DNA of 64,000 bases from Edaphochlamys debaryana (GCA_016858145.1 JAEHOE010000046.1:682001-746000), one strand, 5' to 3'; positions 14,301 through 26,355 are shown, numbered from the stretch's first letter. The notes: generated by a model not told the origin, from the sequence alone. Numbers and translations: made by a program.

Positions 14301-17300
14301 TGTGTTACCGGCACTGTCCTGCGCAGATCGTGTTTGAGACGTTCCTGGAGGACGTGAACAACATCCTCACGAGCGGCGAGGTGCCCAACCTCTTCCCCAA
14401 GGTAAGCTCAGCCTTTCCCAACGCCCGCATGCCAGCCCCCACCTCCATGCCCCGCACCTCTTGCCTGCCCCACCTTCCTCACTCCCACCAAAACCCATCA
14501 ACCGCCGCCCCGCCCCGCGCCAACCAACCACCCAACCAACCCGCAGGACGAGCTCGGCAGCGTGCTGGACGAGCTGCGCGGTGCCGCCAAGGCCGCGGGC
14601 GCCGGCGAGACGGCGGACGCGCTGTACTCCTTCATGCTTGAGCGCGTGCGCACCAACCTGCACGTCGTGCTGTGCCTCAGCCCCGTGGGCGAGGCCTTCC
14701 GCGAGCGCTGCCGCATGTTCCCCGGCCTCGTCAACTGCACGACCATCGACTGGTGGGGCAGGGGCGGCGCCTGGCTGGACGATGTCCATAGGGTCACTGC
14801 TAGGGTCCGGTCCAGCAGGGGCTGGAGTCCACAGCTAGTCCAGTTGCTGTAGTATGCAGGCCATCTGCTGACCCCGTCTTCCGGCGCCCCTCAGGTTCAC
14901 CGAGTGGCCCGCCGATGCGCTGTTCGAGGTGGCGCAGAAGCAGCTGGGCGACGTGGAGCTGGGCGGGGCCGACGTCAAGACGGCCGTGTGCAAGGTGCGT
15001 GTGCGCTCACCCACCCAGCTTCTGAGCCGTCACCGCCTCTTGGCTTGCTCTGCGCGAAACGTCCGCTCCACTCAGCGCGTCTTGCCACGTGCCCGCTTCG
15101 TGCTAAGCTTGCTGACCGTCACCGTTCCTGATGCCTCTCCTCTGCGCAGGTGTTTGTGACCGCGCACCAGTCGGTGGAGACCACCAGCGCCAAGATGTAC
15201 GCCGCGCTCAAGCGCCACAACTACGTGACGCCCACCAACTACCTGGAGACCGTGCGCGGCTACAAGGACCTGCTGGCGGAGAAGCGAACCGAGCTGGGCG
15301 AGAAGGCGAGTCGGAGCCCTCACAGTCCCCACAGTCCCCCGCCCCGCCAGCGTGCCGCGATGATATACCTTACAGAATGCTCCGCGCCTGTGTTTGGTTT
15401 TGGCGGGCCTGGCGCCGCACCCGCTCGGCTCAAAGCGCCTGCCAACTGCCAATCCCATCCGCTCCCGCTGTCTCCGCTACCCTGCCGCACCGCAGGCTGC
15501 CAAGCTCAAGGGCGGTCTGCAGAAACTTGACGAGACGTCGGTGCAGGTGGCGGCCATGAAGAAGGTGGCGGAGGAGAAGAAGGTGGTGGTGGCGCAGGCC
15601 AAGGCGGACTGCGAGGAGCTGCTGGTGGAGATCGTGCAGGACAAGCGCGTGGCCGACGAGCAGGAGAAGCAGGTGCGGGCTGCGGCGGTGGTGACGTGAT
15701 GGGAGAGCGCCGCCGAGCTTGCTCTGTACCGTACTGGTAATCCCTTGAAGCTAGCCGGGCTGGGGATCCTGTGGCATGATTCACAGCAAGTTGCAGCTTT
15801 GGCAGCCGGGGGAGGGTGCTTACTGCACCCTTGTGCCATCTACAAACCACCACCCCACAACCACCGCCGCCCCGCCGCACCCAGGTCAACGCCGAGGCCC
15901 AGAAGATCGGCAAGGAGGCGGAGGAGGCCAACGCCATCGCCGCGCAGGTGCAGGTGGAGCTGGACAAGGCGCTGCCGGCGCTGCGCGAGGCGGAGGCGGC
16001 GCTGGACGTGCTGACAAAGAAGGACATGTCCGAGCTCAAGGCCTACGCCAAGCCGCCGCAGCTGGTCGAGTTCACGCTCAACGCCGTGCTGACGGGTGAG
16101 GACGCATCCCGTCGCAGGCGTGCAGGCCTGCAGGGCCCGGGGTCCGTGTCATGCAGCACTCGAGCCTTAAAACCGTGTGCCCGGGCCCTGAGAAGAATGC
16201 ATGTGGGCCCATGTGCAACCCGTGAGCTGGAGGGGCTCGCCTTACTGTGTTCGTGCGACCCCCCGTGCAGTGCTGCGCCGGCCGCCCAACTGGGACGAAG
16301 CCAAGAAGCGCCTGGCCGAGGCCACCTTCATGCAGAGCCTCAAGGAGTTCGACAAGGACAAGCTGGACGACTCGCTGCTCAAGAAGGTGCGCCCTAGGCA
16401 CACCCCCAAGCCTTTCCTCGCACACGCACCTGGCATCGCCTTGCGCCCGTCGGCTGCAAAGCACCTTCTCCAGATGCACCTGGGCCCTCCTTGTCAAGGG
16501 GCCCAGCCTTAAGACAACTACCAGCATGGTGCTTAGCTCACCTGTTCCTTAGCACTGCCCCTCCGCCGCCCTCGCGCACTACAGATCGGCAAGTTCACCG
16601 CCTCGGCCGAGTTCACCTACGAGACCGTCAACAAGGTGTCGGCCGCCGCGTCTGGCATGTGCAAGTGGGTGCACGCCATGGAAACGTACGGCTACGTGGC
16701 CAAGGACGTGGCGCCCAAGCGAGCCAAGCTCAAGGCCGCCCAGGTGTGTTCCACGTTCCCTGACCTGCAATCCAGCATCCAGCAAGCCTCCCTTCACACA
16801 AGCCTCCGCCCCCTGCACCCTGTCCTCCGGCTCCTGGACTCGAGGCTCACGTGCCCCTTTCCCGGCCGAAGCCCATGCTTCAGCCAGCTCGCTCCACCCA
16901 GCTCGCGCCACCCACTGTCTCCCCCTTGCCCCTGCTCACTCTCCACCCCACCTTCACATCCCACACCCCACACACCCCACCCTATCCCGCGCAGGACACG
17001 CTGGCCAAGAAGCAGGCGGCGTTGGCTGTGGCGCAGGAGCAGCTGGCCACTGTCCTGGCCAAGGTGCAGGCGCTCAAGGACCGCTACGACGACTCCATTA
17101 GCCGCAAGCAGGCGCTGGAGGAGGAGCTGGCGGACCTGGAGGGCAAGCTGGAGCGCGCGGAGAAGCTCGTCACGGGGCTGGCGGGTGAGGCAGCTCGCTG
17201 TGGAGCTAGCGGGCTCTGGGGGCCTGCAAGGCTACGGCGTGCGACCAGATTGCCTTCTACCCCCCGGCCCGCATCGCCAGCCGTGCGGACAGAGGATGGA

Positions 17301-20300
17301 TGCGGGACGGGGAATGCCTGGGGGCGTGGGCAGGCCGAGAAGGGGGGTGTATGCCCTGGTTGCTGAGAGGCTGCTTACCTTATGTGTCTGGAACCCGAAC
17401 CCACAGGCGAGCGCACCCGCTGGGAGGCGTCCATCGCCGAGTACGAGCAGTCCATGTCGTACCTGCCGGGCGACGTGGTGGTGGCGGCGGCCTTCATGAG
17501 CTACGCGGGGCCCTTCCCCTCGGAGTACCGAGACGAGCTGGTCAAGCACACGTGGCTGCCGCAGGTCGGTCGGGTACCGGGATTCCGCGCCACGGGACGC
17601 CGCCCCGCCCTGCCGCAACACTTGGCTGCTCAAGGCCCATGCGTACATGCAAGCCACTCACCAGCACCACTGCCGCCTGGCCGCAGGTCAAGGCGCTGAG
17701 CATCCCCGCCTCGGAGGGCTTCGACTTCGCGCTCTTCCTGGCCAACCCCGCGCTGGTGCGCGACTGGAACATCCAGGGCCTGCCCTCGGACTCCTTCTCC
17801 ACCGAGAACGGAGTCATGGTCACGCGCGGCCGCCGCTGGCCGCTCATGATCGACCCCCAGGTGCGCCCGGCTTCCTCTTACCTCTGCCCTGCCTACTGCA
17901 CTCCACCAACCCCCACCGAAGGCCCTCTTCCACCATGCACCGCCACAAGAACTGCTCTATCCACAGTCCATCCGCCGTCAAACTCGGTTCCCCCTGGGCC
18001 TGCGTGCCCGGCGCCTGTCTTCGTTTGCGTCCCCGCAGGGCCAGGCCAACAAGTGGATCAAGAACATGGAGGGCCGCAGCGGGCGGCTCAAGGTGCTCAA
18101 CCTGCAGATGTCGGACATGGCGCGCCAGGTGGAGAACGCCATCCAGTTCGGGCAGCCGGTGCTCATGCAGGACATCCTGCAGGTGCGTGCGGGCGGACAG
18201 GGGCGCGGGGGGGCAGAGGCGCAAACACAGACTCAGGGGGCATGCAAGCAAGGTGGCTGAGCCGGGGCCCAAGACTCCTCAACCTTCCAAAGCGTTTTGC
18301 TGGCTCGCCCCCCAGCCCACCTGGGCAGGCCCCGGACTGTCCCGGTCCTCCTCCTTTCCCAACGGCCTGTCCCTCACTCCACCCCACCCCACCCTGACCG
18401 TGTCTGCAGGAGATCGACCCCATTCTGGAGCCGGTGCTGGCCAAGTCCTTCATCAAGCGCGGCAACCAGACGCTCATCAAGCTGGGCGACAAGGAGGTCG
18501 ACTACAACTTCGACTTCCGCCTCTACCTCACCACCAAGCTCGCCAACCCGCACTACACGCCCGAGATCAGCACCAAGGTGCGCCTCACCTCGCCCCGCCT
18601 CGTCTTGCCTTGTCCACCCTCCCTGCGATTCGTCCTGCTGCTTTCCCGATGCCGTACCCCGTGCCCCAGGCAGCCGCAACTCTGCTGAGGCAACCCTGCT
18701 GAGGCACTCCTCCCGCTCCTCACCTCCACCTCACTCCCTTCCCCCGCCCTCCACCCCACCCCACCTCCACCCCAGGTCATGATCGTCAACTTCGCTGTCA
18801 AGGAGCAGGGCCTGGAGGCGCAGCTCCTGGCCACCGTGGTCAAGAACGAGCGCCCCGACCTGGACAAGCAGAAGAATGACCTCGTGGTCAAGGTGGCGGC
18901 GGGCAAGCGCACGCAGGTGAGCGCGGTGCTGCTTACTGTATGCTGCCGTCCTGCTTGCTGGATCTCACGTGCCTTGGGCCACGGCTTGCGCCCTTCCATC
19001 CCCGCCCTCGTGCCCTGCGCTCATCTGTCTCCACGCACACCCCTGCCTTCCTCCGCCAGGCCGAGCTGGAGGACACCATCCTGCACCTGCTGTCCACCGC
19101 CACGGGCTCGCTGCTGGACAACGTGACGCTGATCAACACGCTGGACCAGTCCAAGACCACCTGGGAGGAGGTCAACGCCAGCCTGCTGGTGAGCGCACCG
19201 CCGCCGCCCTGCCCTGCCCCCAACGCCTAGGCCCGTGGATTGTGGCCTTGCAGCCTCGTACCTCCCTACCAACCTTACGCCCTCCTCTCCCCGCCCCGCC
19301 TCCTCCCTCCCCCGCCCCCAGATCGCCGAGGAGACGCAGAAGAAGATCGAGGCCGCCTCGCAGCAGTACCGCCCCTGCTCCGTGCGCGCCAGCGTGCTCT
19401 ACTTCGTTCTCAACGACCTCTCCACCATCGACCCCATGTACCAGTTCTCGCTGGACGCCTACAACGACCTCTTCCTCATCTCCATCCGCACCTCGCCCAA
19501 GAACGACGTGCTCACCGAGCGCATCAAGAACCTCAACGACTTCCACACCTTTGCCGTGTACAAGTACACCTCGCGCGGCCTGTTCGAGCGGCACAAGCTG
19601 CTGCTGAGCCTGCAGATGTGCGTGCGCATCCTGCAGACAGCCAACCAGGTGGGCTGGAAGCTGGTGGAAGCCGGTGGGGACAGAGGGCGCAGCGCCCAGG
19701 GCCCCTACCTCCACGCACACCGTGCGGTGGTGAGGGGCAGAGAGCGGCCCTTTCGCAGGTGCTTGCCGACGTCTGCTCTCTGCTCACCTGTTCACCCCGT
19801 TGACGCGGGTCGCACTTCCCTCCATATCCCACTCCTCCCCGCCCTACCGCGCCCGCAACCCTTTTGCTGCCGCCATGGCTGCCCGCTGACGCTGCTTGCG
19901 CTCCCCGCCCCTGCCCCCTGCCCGCAGGTCAACGTGGAGGAGTGGCAGTTCTTCCTGCGCGGCGGCACCGTGCTGGATCGCTCGCAGCAGGCCACCAACC
20001 CGGCGCCCGAGTGGATCAGCGAGGAGGCCTGGGACAACATCACAGAGCTGGACGCGCTGCCCAACTTCAAGGTGCGCCCGCACACCGCGACCGCAGTGGG
20101 ACTCGCGGAGGGGCAAGGATTCCGCATGAAGCCCCTCCCCTGCGCCTGTCGGGGCACAACGGGGCCCCTGAGGAGGCGGGGTGGGGTACCGTGACCGAAG
20201 CTCAATGTATCCTACCCTTACTATTACCCCCTCCCCTTCCCCTCGCCCCCCCCCCCATGCACACATTGCACGCACAGGGCGTGGTGTCGTCCTTCGAGTC

Positions 20301-23227
20301 CAACCTGAACGAGTGGGAGGCGTGGTACCGGCAGGGCGAGCCCGAGACCTCGGAGCTGCCCGCGGAGTGGGAGTCCAAGTGCAACGAGCTGCAGCGCCTC
20401 ATCCTGGTGCGCTGCCTGCGCCCCGACCGCGTCATCTTCGCCGCCACCACATACGTGGCCAACGCGCTGGGCCGCAAGTACTGCGAGCCGCCCGTGCTGG
20501 ACCTTGCGGAGACGCTCAAGGACTCGACCGCGCTGTCGCCGCTCATCTTCGTGCTGTCGGCCGGCGTGGACCCCACCGACAACCTGCGCAAGCTGGCCGC
20601 GGAGAAGGGCATGACCAGCAAGTGAGCGGTCCGGCGAAGCGCAGTGCAGGGCGGGGATCGGAGGGTTCACGCGGGGAGCAAAACAGGTCTCGAAACGGGT
20701 CTTTTGCCGCAAGGTGGTTGGGATGGAGGCTGTCTCTTTTCCTCAGCCACGCACCTCCCCAACCCCGGCCCCCAGGTTCTTCACAGTGGCCCTGGGCCAG
20801 GGCCAGGCGCCCACCGCTACGCGGCTGATTGAGGACGGCCTGCGCGAGGGCAACTGGGTGTTCCTGGCCAACTGCCACCTCATGACCAGCTGGCTGCCCA
20901 CGCTGGACAAGATCATCGAGAGCTTCGAGACCAAGCAGCCGCACGAGAGCTTCAGGCTCTGGCTGTCGTCCAAGTGAGCGCGCCGGGCTTGCGCCGTGCA
21001 CCAAAATTCGTGCCGGTCCCTGCCTTGCCCTGCAACCCTGTCCCAAGCTCCCAACCCTGTTGTCCGCTCCCCGGAGGCCAAAGCCCTGCCTTGCTCCGAG
21101 CGGATGGCTGACGCGCGGCTCCCCGCCCCTCTGCCCCCGCTCCTGCCCGCAGCCCGTCGCCCTCGTTCCCCATCGCCATCCTGCAGCGGGGCATCAAGAT
21201 GACCACAGAGCCGCCCAAGGGCCTGCGCGCCAACCTGCTGCGCCTCTACAACAGCGTCTCGGAGGCGTCCTACACGCAGTGCAAGGCCCAGGTGCGCCCG
21301 GCTGCTCCTCCTCCTCACCTCCACACCGCCGTCACCCTCCATTCTCTCACCTTGATCCCTTCCCCAGCTTCACCATGTCACGCTCCTTACCCGTCCCTCC
21401 TCCCCCTCGCCCTCCTCGGTCCACCCTCCCCTCCTACCCGCCCCCAGGCCAAGTACCAGAAGCTGCTGTTCGCGCTGACCTACTTCCACAGCGTGCTGCT
21501 GGAGCGGCGCAAGTTCCGCACGCTGGGCTTCAACATCCCCTACGACTTCAACGACACCGACTTCTCCGTGTCAGACGACCTGCTCAAGTCGTACCTGGAC
21601 TCGTACGAGCAGACGCCGTGGGACGCGCTCAAGTACCTCATCGCGGGTGCGTGCCGTACTGCGGGGGCGGCGGGGTGCGGGGTGCAGCCGTATCTTGGGT
21701 TGGGGACCCGGCCCCCGCAGGCCTCCGGCAACGGGTACGAACCTGCTATTGTGATGGCGCACCACACTCAACCGATGCCTGCCTTCCCTGATCCCTCGCC
21801 CTTTCCCCTCCCTTTTACACACCTCACTTCCTGCAGAGGCCAACTACGGTGGCCGCGTGACGGACGAGCTGGACCGCCGCGTGCTGGCCTCCTACCTGAA
21901 CAAGTTCTACTGCGAGGATGCTCTGGCGGTGCCCGGCTACCTGCTGTCGCCGCTGCCCACCTACTACGTGCCCGAGAACGGCCCGCTCTCGTCCTTCCGC
22001 GACTACATCCTCACGCTGCCATCGGGCGACCGGCCGGAGGCATTTGGCCAGCACCCCAACGCTGAGATCAGCTACCTCATCGAGGACTCCAAGGTGCTGC
22101 TGGACTCTCTGCTATCGCTACAGCCTCGCGTCGAGGGCAGCGGCGGCAGCGGCGGAGCCACCGGCGGTCGTCGCGAGGATGTGGTCATGGCCATCGCGAC
22201 CGACTTGCTTGACCAGGTGCCACAGCCGTTCAACCTGGAGGAGGTGATGAAGGCCAAGGCCGACGACCCGTCAGCGCTGCACGTGGTGCTATTCCAGGAG
22301 GTGGAGCGCTACAATGCGCTGCTGGTCGCGGTCCGGCGCAGCTGCGTGGAGCTGCAGCGCGGCATCAAGGGCCTGGTGGTCATGAGCGCCGACCTGGACC
22401 TCATCTTCGACGCGCTCTACAACGCCAAGGTGGGAGCGAGGACTGGGGAGCAGGGAGTATGGAACGGTCAAGTTGGTTGGGATCCAGATCAAGTTTGGCC
22501 AGTTTGGCGGGTTTGGCGGGTTCGGAACTAGACAGGATAAAGTTGAGCGGTCTGTGCAAGACGCACGTCCTCGCCTTGAAGCAATTGCCAACCTCCTGAC
22601 GCCACCCGCCTGCCCCTCTGCCTGCTCCCCCCTCCCTGCCCCATCCGCCAGGTCCCGGCCGCGTGGCTCAAGACGTACCCCTCGCTCAAGCCGCTGGGGC
22701 CCTGGACGCGAGACCTGCTGCAGCGCATCGAGCAGCTGGCCACCTGGGTGGAGGAGACCTACCCGCGCGTCTACTGGCTCAGCGGCTTCACCTACCCCAC
22801 CGGCTTCCTCACGGCCGTGCTCCAGACCACGGCGCGCAAGGCCTCGGTCCCCATCGACACGCTGTCCTTCGAGTTCTCAGTCATCAACCTGGACGAGCGC
22901 GAGATCACGGCGCCGCCCAAGGAGGGCGTCTACATCAAGGGCCTGTTCCTGGAGGGCGCGGGCTGGGACTTCGAGAACGGCTGCCTGTGCGAGCCTAACC
23001 CCATGGAGCTCATCGTGCCCATGCCCATCCTGCTGTTCCGGCCTGTGGAGAACAAGAAGCGCACCGCCAAGGGCATCTACTGCTGCCCGCTCTACCTCTA
23101 CCCGCTGCGCACCGGCACGCGCGAGCGGCCCAGCTTCATGATCAACGTGGACCTTCGCTCCGGCAGCGCCGACCCCGACCACTGGATCATGCGCGGCACG
23201 GCGCTGCTGCTGTCGCTCGCGACGTGA
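1..23227 (+). CDS. DHC10: Inner-arm dynein I1/f 1-beta heavy chain (DNAH2 orthologue), 5'-partial
   Basis: Motor heavy chain of the two-headed inner-arm dynein I1/f of the flagellar axoneme; it hydrolyses ATP to slide doublet microtubules. Joined exons give 4,090 residues without a frame break; roughly 400 N-terminal residues lie upstream of the window. Identification rests on the AAA1 to AAA4 P-loops, the stalk, and a C-terminus ending [16 protein letters not shown], which matches the DNAH2/1-beta group rather than outer-arm chains. AAA2 also has the DNAH2-like [14 protein letters not shown]. Exons: 1-16,137-306,477-609,744-983,1175-1331,1490-1665,1824-1969,2208-2373,2577-2750,2927-3037,3298-3405,3528-3627,3800-3960,4073-4248,4490-4709,4912-5124,5281-5451,5586-5771,5935-6054,6216-6464,6635-6823,6997-7168,7390-7596,7820-8031,8156-8305,8480-8836,9005-9133,9297-9713,9882-10290,10457-10653,10815-10876,11038-11674,11898-12064,12248-12321,12452-12585,12755-12898,13053-13271,13408-13482,13714-13932,14086-14172,14327-14401,14547-14752,14895-14994,15150-15305,15496-15672,15885-16095,16271-16386,16585-16743,16995-17184,17407-17564,17687-17860,18039-18182,18410-18577,18776-18916,19060-19188,19322-19648,19928-20071,20278-20621,20776-20973,21153-21291,21448-21646,21837-22429,22652-23227. 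Two introns use GC donors. Confidence 0.95.
8480..9713 (+). other. DHC10: DHC10 AAA1, the main ATPase site
   Basis: The P-loop GPAGTGKT is at 8612-8635 and the Walker B stretch CLDEFNR is near 8762-8782 (most dyneins have CFDEFNR). It is followed by [19 protein letters not shown], interrupted by a GC-AG intron, then AMLRP. This is the site whose hydrolysis drives the power stroke; all catalytic residues seen are intact, so an active motor is expected. Confidence 0.92.
9882..10653 (+). other. DHC10: DHC10 AAA2
   Basis: P-loop GRTGSGKS at about 9957-9980. Downstream come [34 protein letters not shown] and a tryptophan-rich end ([10 protein letters not shown]). The last stretch normally reads SRCG in dyneins and here reads SRAG, a small departure. 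AAA2 normally binds but does not hydrolyse nucleotide. Confidence 0.9.
11038..12585 (+). other. DHC10: DHC10 AAA3 with a low-complexity Ala/Pro insert ahead of it
   Basis: P-loop GNVGVGKT at 11555-11578; Walker B FIDDLNMP near 11973-11996; then [10 protein letters not shown]. Before the AAA3 core, in the same exon (about 11140-11235), is a roughly 30-residue run rich in Ala, Pro and Glu that has no counterpart in animal DNAH2 as far as I recall. It lies on the AAA2-AAA3 junction and is probably a surface loop. Confidence 0.88.
13053..14994 (+). other. DHC10: DHC10 AAA4
   Basis: P-loop GVGGSGRKS at 13834-13860 and Walker B-like FLFDETQ at the end of exon 14086-14172. Then come [14 protein letters not shown] and the strand [13 protein letters not shown] leading to the stalk. 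The sequence order matches AAA4 of axonemal dyneins. Confidence 0.88.
15150..17184 (+). other. DHC10: DHC10 stalk: coiled coil 1, microtubule-binding domain, coiled coil 2
   Basis: CC1 runs from [17 protein letters not shown] (exon 15150-15305) through 16095 and is rich in Lys, Glu, Ala heptads. The microtubule-binding head is encoded by 16271-16743 (starts [14 protein letters not shown]). CC2 is 16995-17184. Exon phases are uninterrupted. The CC1 exon 15150-15305 ends at a GC donor. Confidence 0.88.
17407..23227 (+). other. DHC10: DHC10 AAA5, AAA6 and C-terminal domain
   Basis: Contains the AAA5 region beginning [13 protein letters not shown], the AAA5-strut coiled segment (19060-19648), AAA6 with the patterns [14 protein letters not shown] and [11 protein letters not shown], and the long C-terminal domain of flagellar dyneins. 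Exon 21837-22429 has a Gly/Ser-rich insert (near 22135-22170). The stop is TGA 23225-23227. Confidence 0.9.
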
Positions 23228-23787
23228 GGCGGCAGCGGCGGTTGTGAAGGAGGGAGGCAGGCGGGATGGGAGGAGCGGCGACGGCGAGCCGAGGAGGAGG
23301 GGAACGGGGGCGAGGGGGGAGGGGAGCTGGGGAGGGGAAAGCCAGGGGTCGTGGGCGGGAGGGTATGCATGCACGTCATGGGCTGGGGAAGGAGAGGAGT
23401 ACCTGCATTCGGCGAGCATGCGCACTGCGTGTGGGCTGACGCGTGGTGCTTGGAACCTGGTGTGGAACTCGGGCCCACGCCCCGCATTGATGACGGGGAT
23501 GCATTGCGAACTGCGACGGCATCGACATCGCTTCTGTGATGTTGAGGATGAAGCAGCGATACCGGCATGTGCAGCTGTGGCTTGGGCGTGCGGCGTGCGC
23601 ACGATGAAGGGCAGCAGCCCGGACGGCAAGCGACCCAGGGTAATCCGACTAGCAACTGGGGGCAACAGTGTTATGGTGAGGCGGGGATTATCTGGGCAAC
23701 CGCTGTGCGTGCCCCTGCTTTTGGGGCAAGGGCTCCACGCTGCTGTGTGGTGAGTTGCACAGGACTGCGCTGACGGCACAGGCCGGG

Positions 23788-23940
23788 GAGCAAGCTTCGG
23801 CTGGCTGTGTGTTGTAACGTAGCTCTCGGTTTCGCTGTCCATGCATAGGCCTTGGCCCAATACTTCAATTCGACTGTCCTAGTCGTGTCTGTACTCTGAA
23901 GTCAAGAACCCCACAGATCTGAGCTGGGCTCAGGGCTGGG
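23788..23940. repeat. Diverged fragment of the inverted-repeat element
   Basis: Shares ordered blocks with 23980-24115: AAGCTTCGGC, then a block around GCATAGGCCTTGGCCC, then a block around GTCGTGTCTGTACTC and GAAGTCAAG. It therefore looks like an old tandem copy of the same end of the element. Similarity is partial, perhaps two thirds of positions by eye. Confidence 0.55.
23813..23817 (+). terminator. Candidate TGTAA polyadenylation signal of DHC10
   Basis: First TGTAA downstream of the DHC10 stop that I see, giving a 3' UTR of about 600 nt. It lies inside a degenerate copy of the end of the neighbouring repeat. 23228-23790 holds no gene that I can support. Confidence 0.6.
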
Positions 23941-23996
23941 AGCGGTACTTCGGGATCAGTGCGGGGCAGTCACGGAGACGAAGCTTCGGCGGGATG

Positions 23997-24001
23997 TTAC
24001 A
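23997..24001 (-). terminator. TGTAA signal of the left small gene
   Basis: TTACA on the plus strand is TGTAA for the minus-strand gene, about 690 nt past its stop and at the end of the repeat. The same position in the right copy also carries TGTAA. Confidence 0.5.
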
Positions 24002-24685
24002 GCTCTTGGCGTCCAACCCAATTTATGCGTGGGCCTTGGGCCCGAATGTTCACTTCAGTCCCAGTCGTGTCCGTATTCTACGAAGTCAAGCCCCACACGT
24101 AAAGTTGGGCCGGTCCCATCAGTCACACACGAATACCCGTTGCCCTCAATTCAGAGGCACTCACATTGCACTCATGCATTTGGTCCAAACCCACGCTCTC
24201 AAACGTCACTAGTCACTACGCCGTCAAATTGACACAGGTCACGGGAACTCATACCCGGTTCTAAGAGGCGATCCACACAGGCCCCCATGCTGGGCGAAGA
24301 AATCGATACGCCCTACAGCTCCAGCAGGGCTCTGGGCTGGGTCTATGTCATGGCTAGAAAGTTTGGGGCGCCATCCAGGCGGCCCTCTGAAGATGTGCTA
24401 GTGGCAATGAATAAATATCTAGATGCCAAGGGCTATCCTGGCCTGCACAGCCCTTGCATCGCATCAGCAAGGGGCTGGGCCACTATCTATTGTGTGATCG
24501 GGGCCTAGTGCGCCCTCCTGCAGACCTTCAGCCACAATTACTAGGCAGCTGCCAGCGTCTTGACTAGTTGATCACCGGGGATTCACGCGCAGGAAGACGG
24601 TACGGAGGCTCGGTCAGGACTCGGGGGCCGCGCGGTGCACAGAAGAGTCTTGAGACGTGATGCACATGCTTGACGGTTCTCGGTC

Positions 24686-25269
24686 TCAATGCCCCCACGC
24701 CGACGCCACGGCCGCCGGCACTACCGCCTGCGGCCACCAGGAGCCCTGCAGCGCGTACTCCTGCCACACCACGACGTGCGTGGGCTGCCAGAAGGAGGCG
24801 GCGACGGAGCTGTCGACGCGGGTGGGGTCTTGGGGGCGCCAGGCCGGTGGGTAGGAGAAGGCCGACGGCAGCTGGGGCTGGACGGGGCTGTCGGCGCCGG
24901 AGCTTGGGCTTACAGCCGGCGAGGCGGCACGAGTGAACCTGGGGTGGGCGAGGTGCGGGGAAGGGCACGGGTCCGTCAGCCATGTGCTTCATGCGCGGCG
25001 ACATCGTGCAGGCCGAGATGGCCGCCCGAGAGGCTGGCAAGCGCCACCGCGGGAAATGCCTCATACTGCTTTGTATCCATCACATAAACCCATAGCCGGG
25101 ATCCGAGGGCCTAACTCTGAGCCGCGGCCAAGCGCGGTTCACACATGCGGTCGGAGGCACTGCAAGCGCAGCCCCCGGCGACTCACCGCTTGCACTTCTT
25201 GTCCTGCGAGCTTAGAGCATCCGGGCTGAGCGCCGCGAAAGCGAAGCGGGACTGGTTGGGGCGAGCCAT
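24686..25269 (-). CDS. Small two-exon gene of unknown function, left repeat copy
   Basis: Exon 1 25187-25269 and exon 2 24686-24938 join in phase 2 to give 111 residues. The protein starts MARPNQSRFAFAALSPD and ends PAAVASAWGH; a Trp-rich C-terminal part contains FWQPTHVVVWQEYALQG. The donor is GTGAGT and the acceptor CCCCAG. There is no signal peptide or membrane segment and I recognise no family. Against the right copy the coding sequence differs at about five positions, one of them changing an amino acid (Q here, H there). The 248-nt intron differs at many more. This indicates a translated, selected protein. It may belong to a repeat-borne gene family. Confidence 0.6.
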
Positions 25270-25731
25270 CCTGGAAGTGAAGCGGGGTTTTAGGAGTTGC
25301 GGAGGGCTTGGAAGCCTGTGTGTGAGAGCGGAGGTGCAAGAGCTGTGAGTTGTTGAGTCGGTGAGAGCAAGTAAAAGCGGCGGAGAGCGCCTGGGCGGCT
25401 TAAGTGGCCGGGACCGTGGCGTACGATCGCCGCACAGCTTGATGCCGAGCCGCGAGCACGGCACGCTCCTCGAGTCGCGCTGATCATGGCGCTGTAACCT
25501 GCAGTGGTCGCAACTGCTAGGTGCTGCCGGCGGCCCCATCGGCGCTCGGGCGGGGAGTTCGTGGCCAGCCATCCCGATGGACCAGTAGTTGCCCAGTCAG
25601 CAACCGGCACGCGGACGGCGGCGCTAGCGGTCGCTCGCTGATCTGAGCAGTGCTTACAGCAGTTACGCAGTAGCGCAACAGCCCCCGACAAGGGTTTTAG
25701 CGGATTGCCTCCTGAACGGAGGTCCGCCGGG

Positions 25732-26355
25732 GCGCCGGCCCGGCGTCCACCCACGCCCCGACCGCCACCCCCGCCAATCCACGCCCCGCCCAAACATGCG
25801 CTGCCACGGCCGGCTGGACACGTAGCACGACCAGCACCCTGGACCAAACCGCAGCGCAGCTGGGGTGTTGGAGCTCAACAGTGCACGCTCTCGACTCCAG
25901 CCCTGGAAGCCCAATGCCCCCTCCATCCCAGCACACTGCCGCAGCCCGGTGGGCCGCGCACACGAGTCAGAAGCCCGGGCCCTGTCTCATCACTGCCCGA
26001 CGCTTGCGCAGCGTTAGGCAAACCCTTGCCTCCCAAGCCCAAGAGAGTTCTCCAAATGCAAGCCATTACCGACACTGAGCAACCTTAGGCTGCTGAAGCC
26101 CAGGTATTGCCCCTAATCAGAATATACCCTTTACTACTGCTACTCCCAAGTATGCAAGGTACAAATTGTGAGCAACAGCCAAGCGCACAACCCTCGAGCC
26201 CAGCTACTGGAAGGGCGTCAGGACGCGACCCCTCACCAAACGAAAGGTCCATCCGCCTGCGCGTGTTGACGCGAAGGGGAGTACGTGCGTACCGCTATCT
26301 TTCGAAACCCACGCACACCTGTGGCCCGAAGGAGGGGGCCGCTGCCACGTGTGCC
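25732..26355. other. Spacer between the left repeat and the SANT gene
   Basis: No gene is supported. It must hold the 3' UTR of the minus-strand SANT gene. I see no TGTAA for it inside the spacer; the nearest minus-strand TGTAA is at 25654-25658, inside the repeat, which would give a 3' UTR of about 700 nt. Confidence 0.5.

Larger units (their letters stand above)
23980..25731 (-). repeat. Left copy of a ~1.75 kb inverted repeat
   Basis: Reverse complement of 50302-52065 along its whole length, with scattered substitutions and small indels. Left edge at AAGCTTCGGCGGG, right edge at ACGGAGGT. Beyond both edges the flanks differ. No terminal inverted repeats, target-site duplication or poly(A) tail are evident. 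It encloses a complete small gene on the minus strand with its own upstream region, intron, long 3' UTR and TGTAA. It is therefore a duplicated gene unit, or a cargo-type repeat, rather than a recognisable transposon. Confidence 0.85.

Noticed and set aside
23980..25731. Repeat as a classical DNA transposon or retrotransposon
   Set aside because: No terminal inverted repeats, target duplication, poly(A) tail, transposase or reverse transcriptase were found, and the intron is retained.
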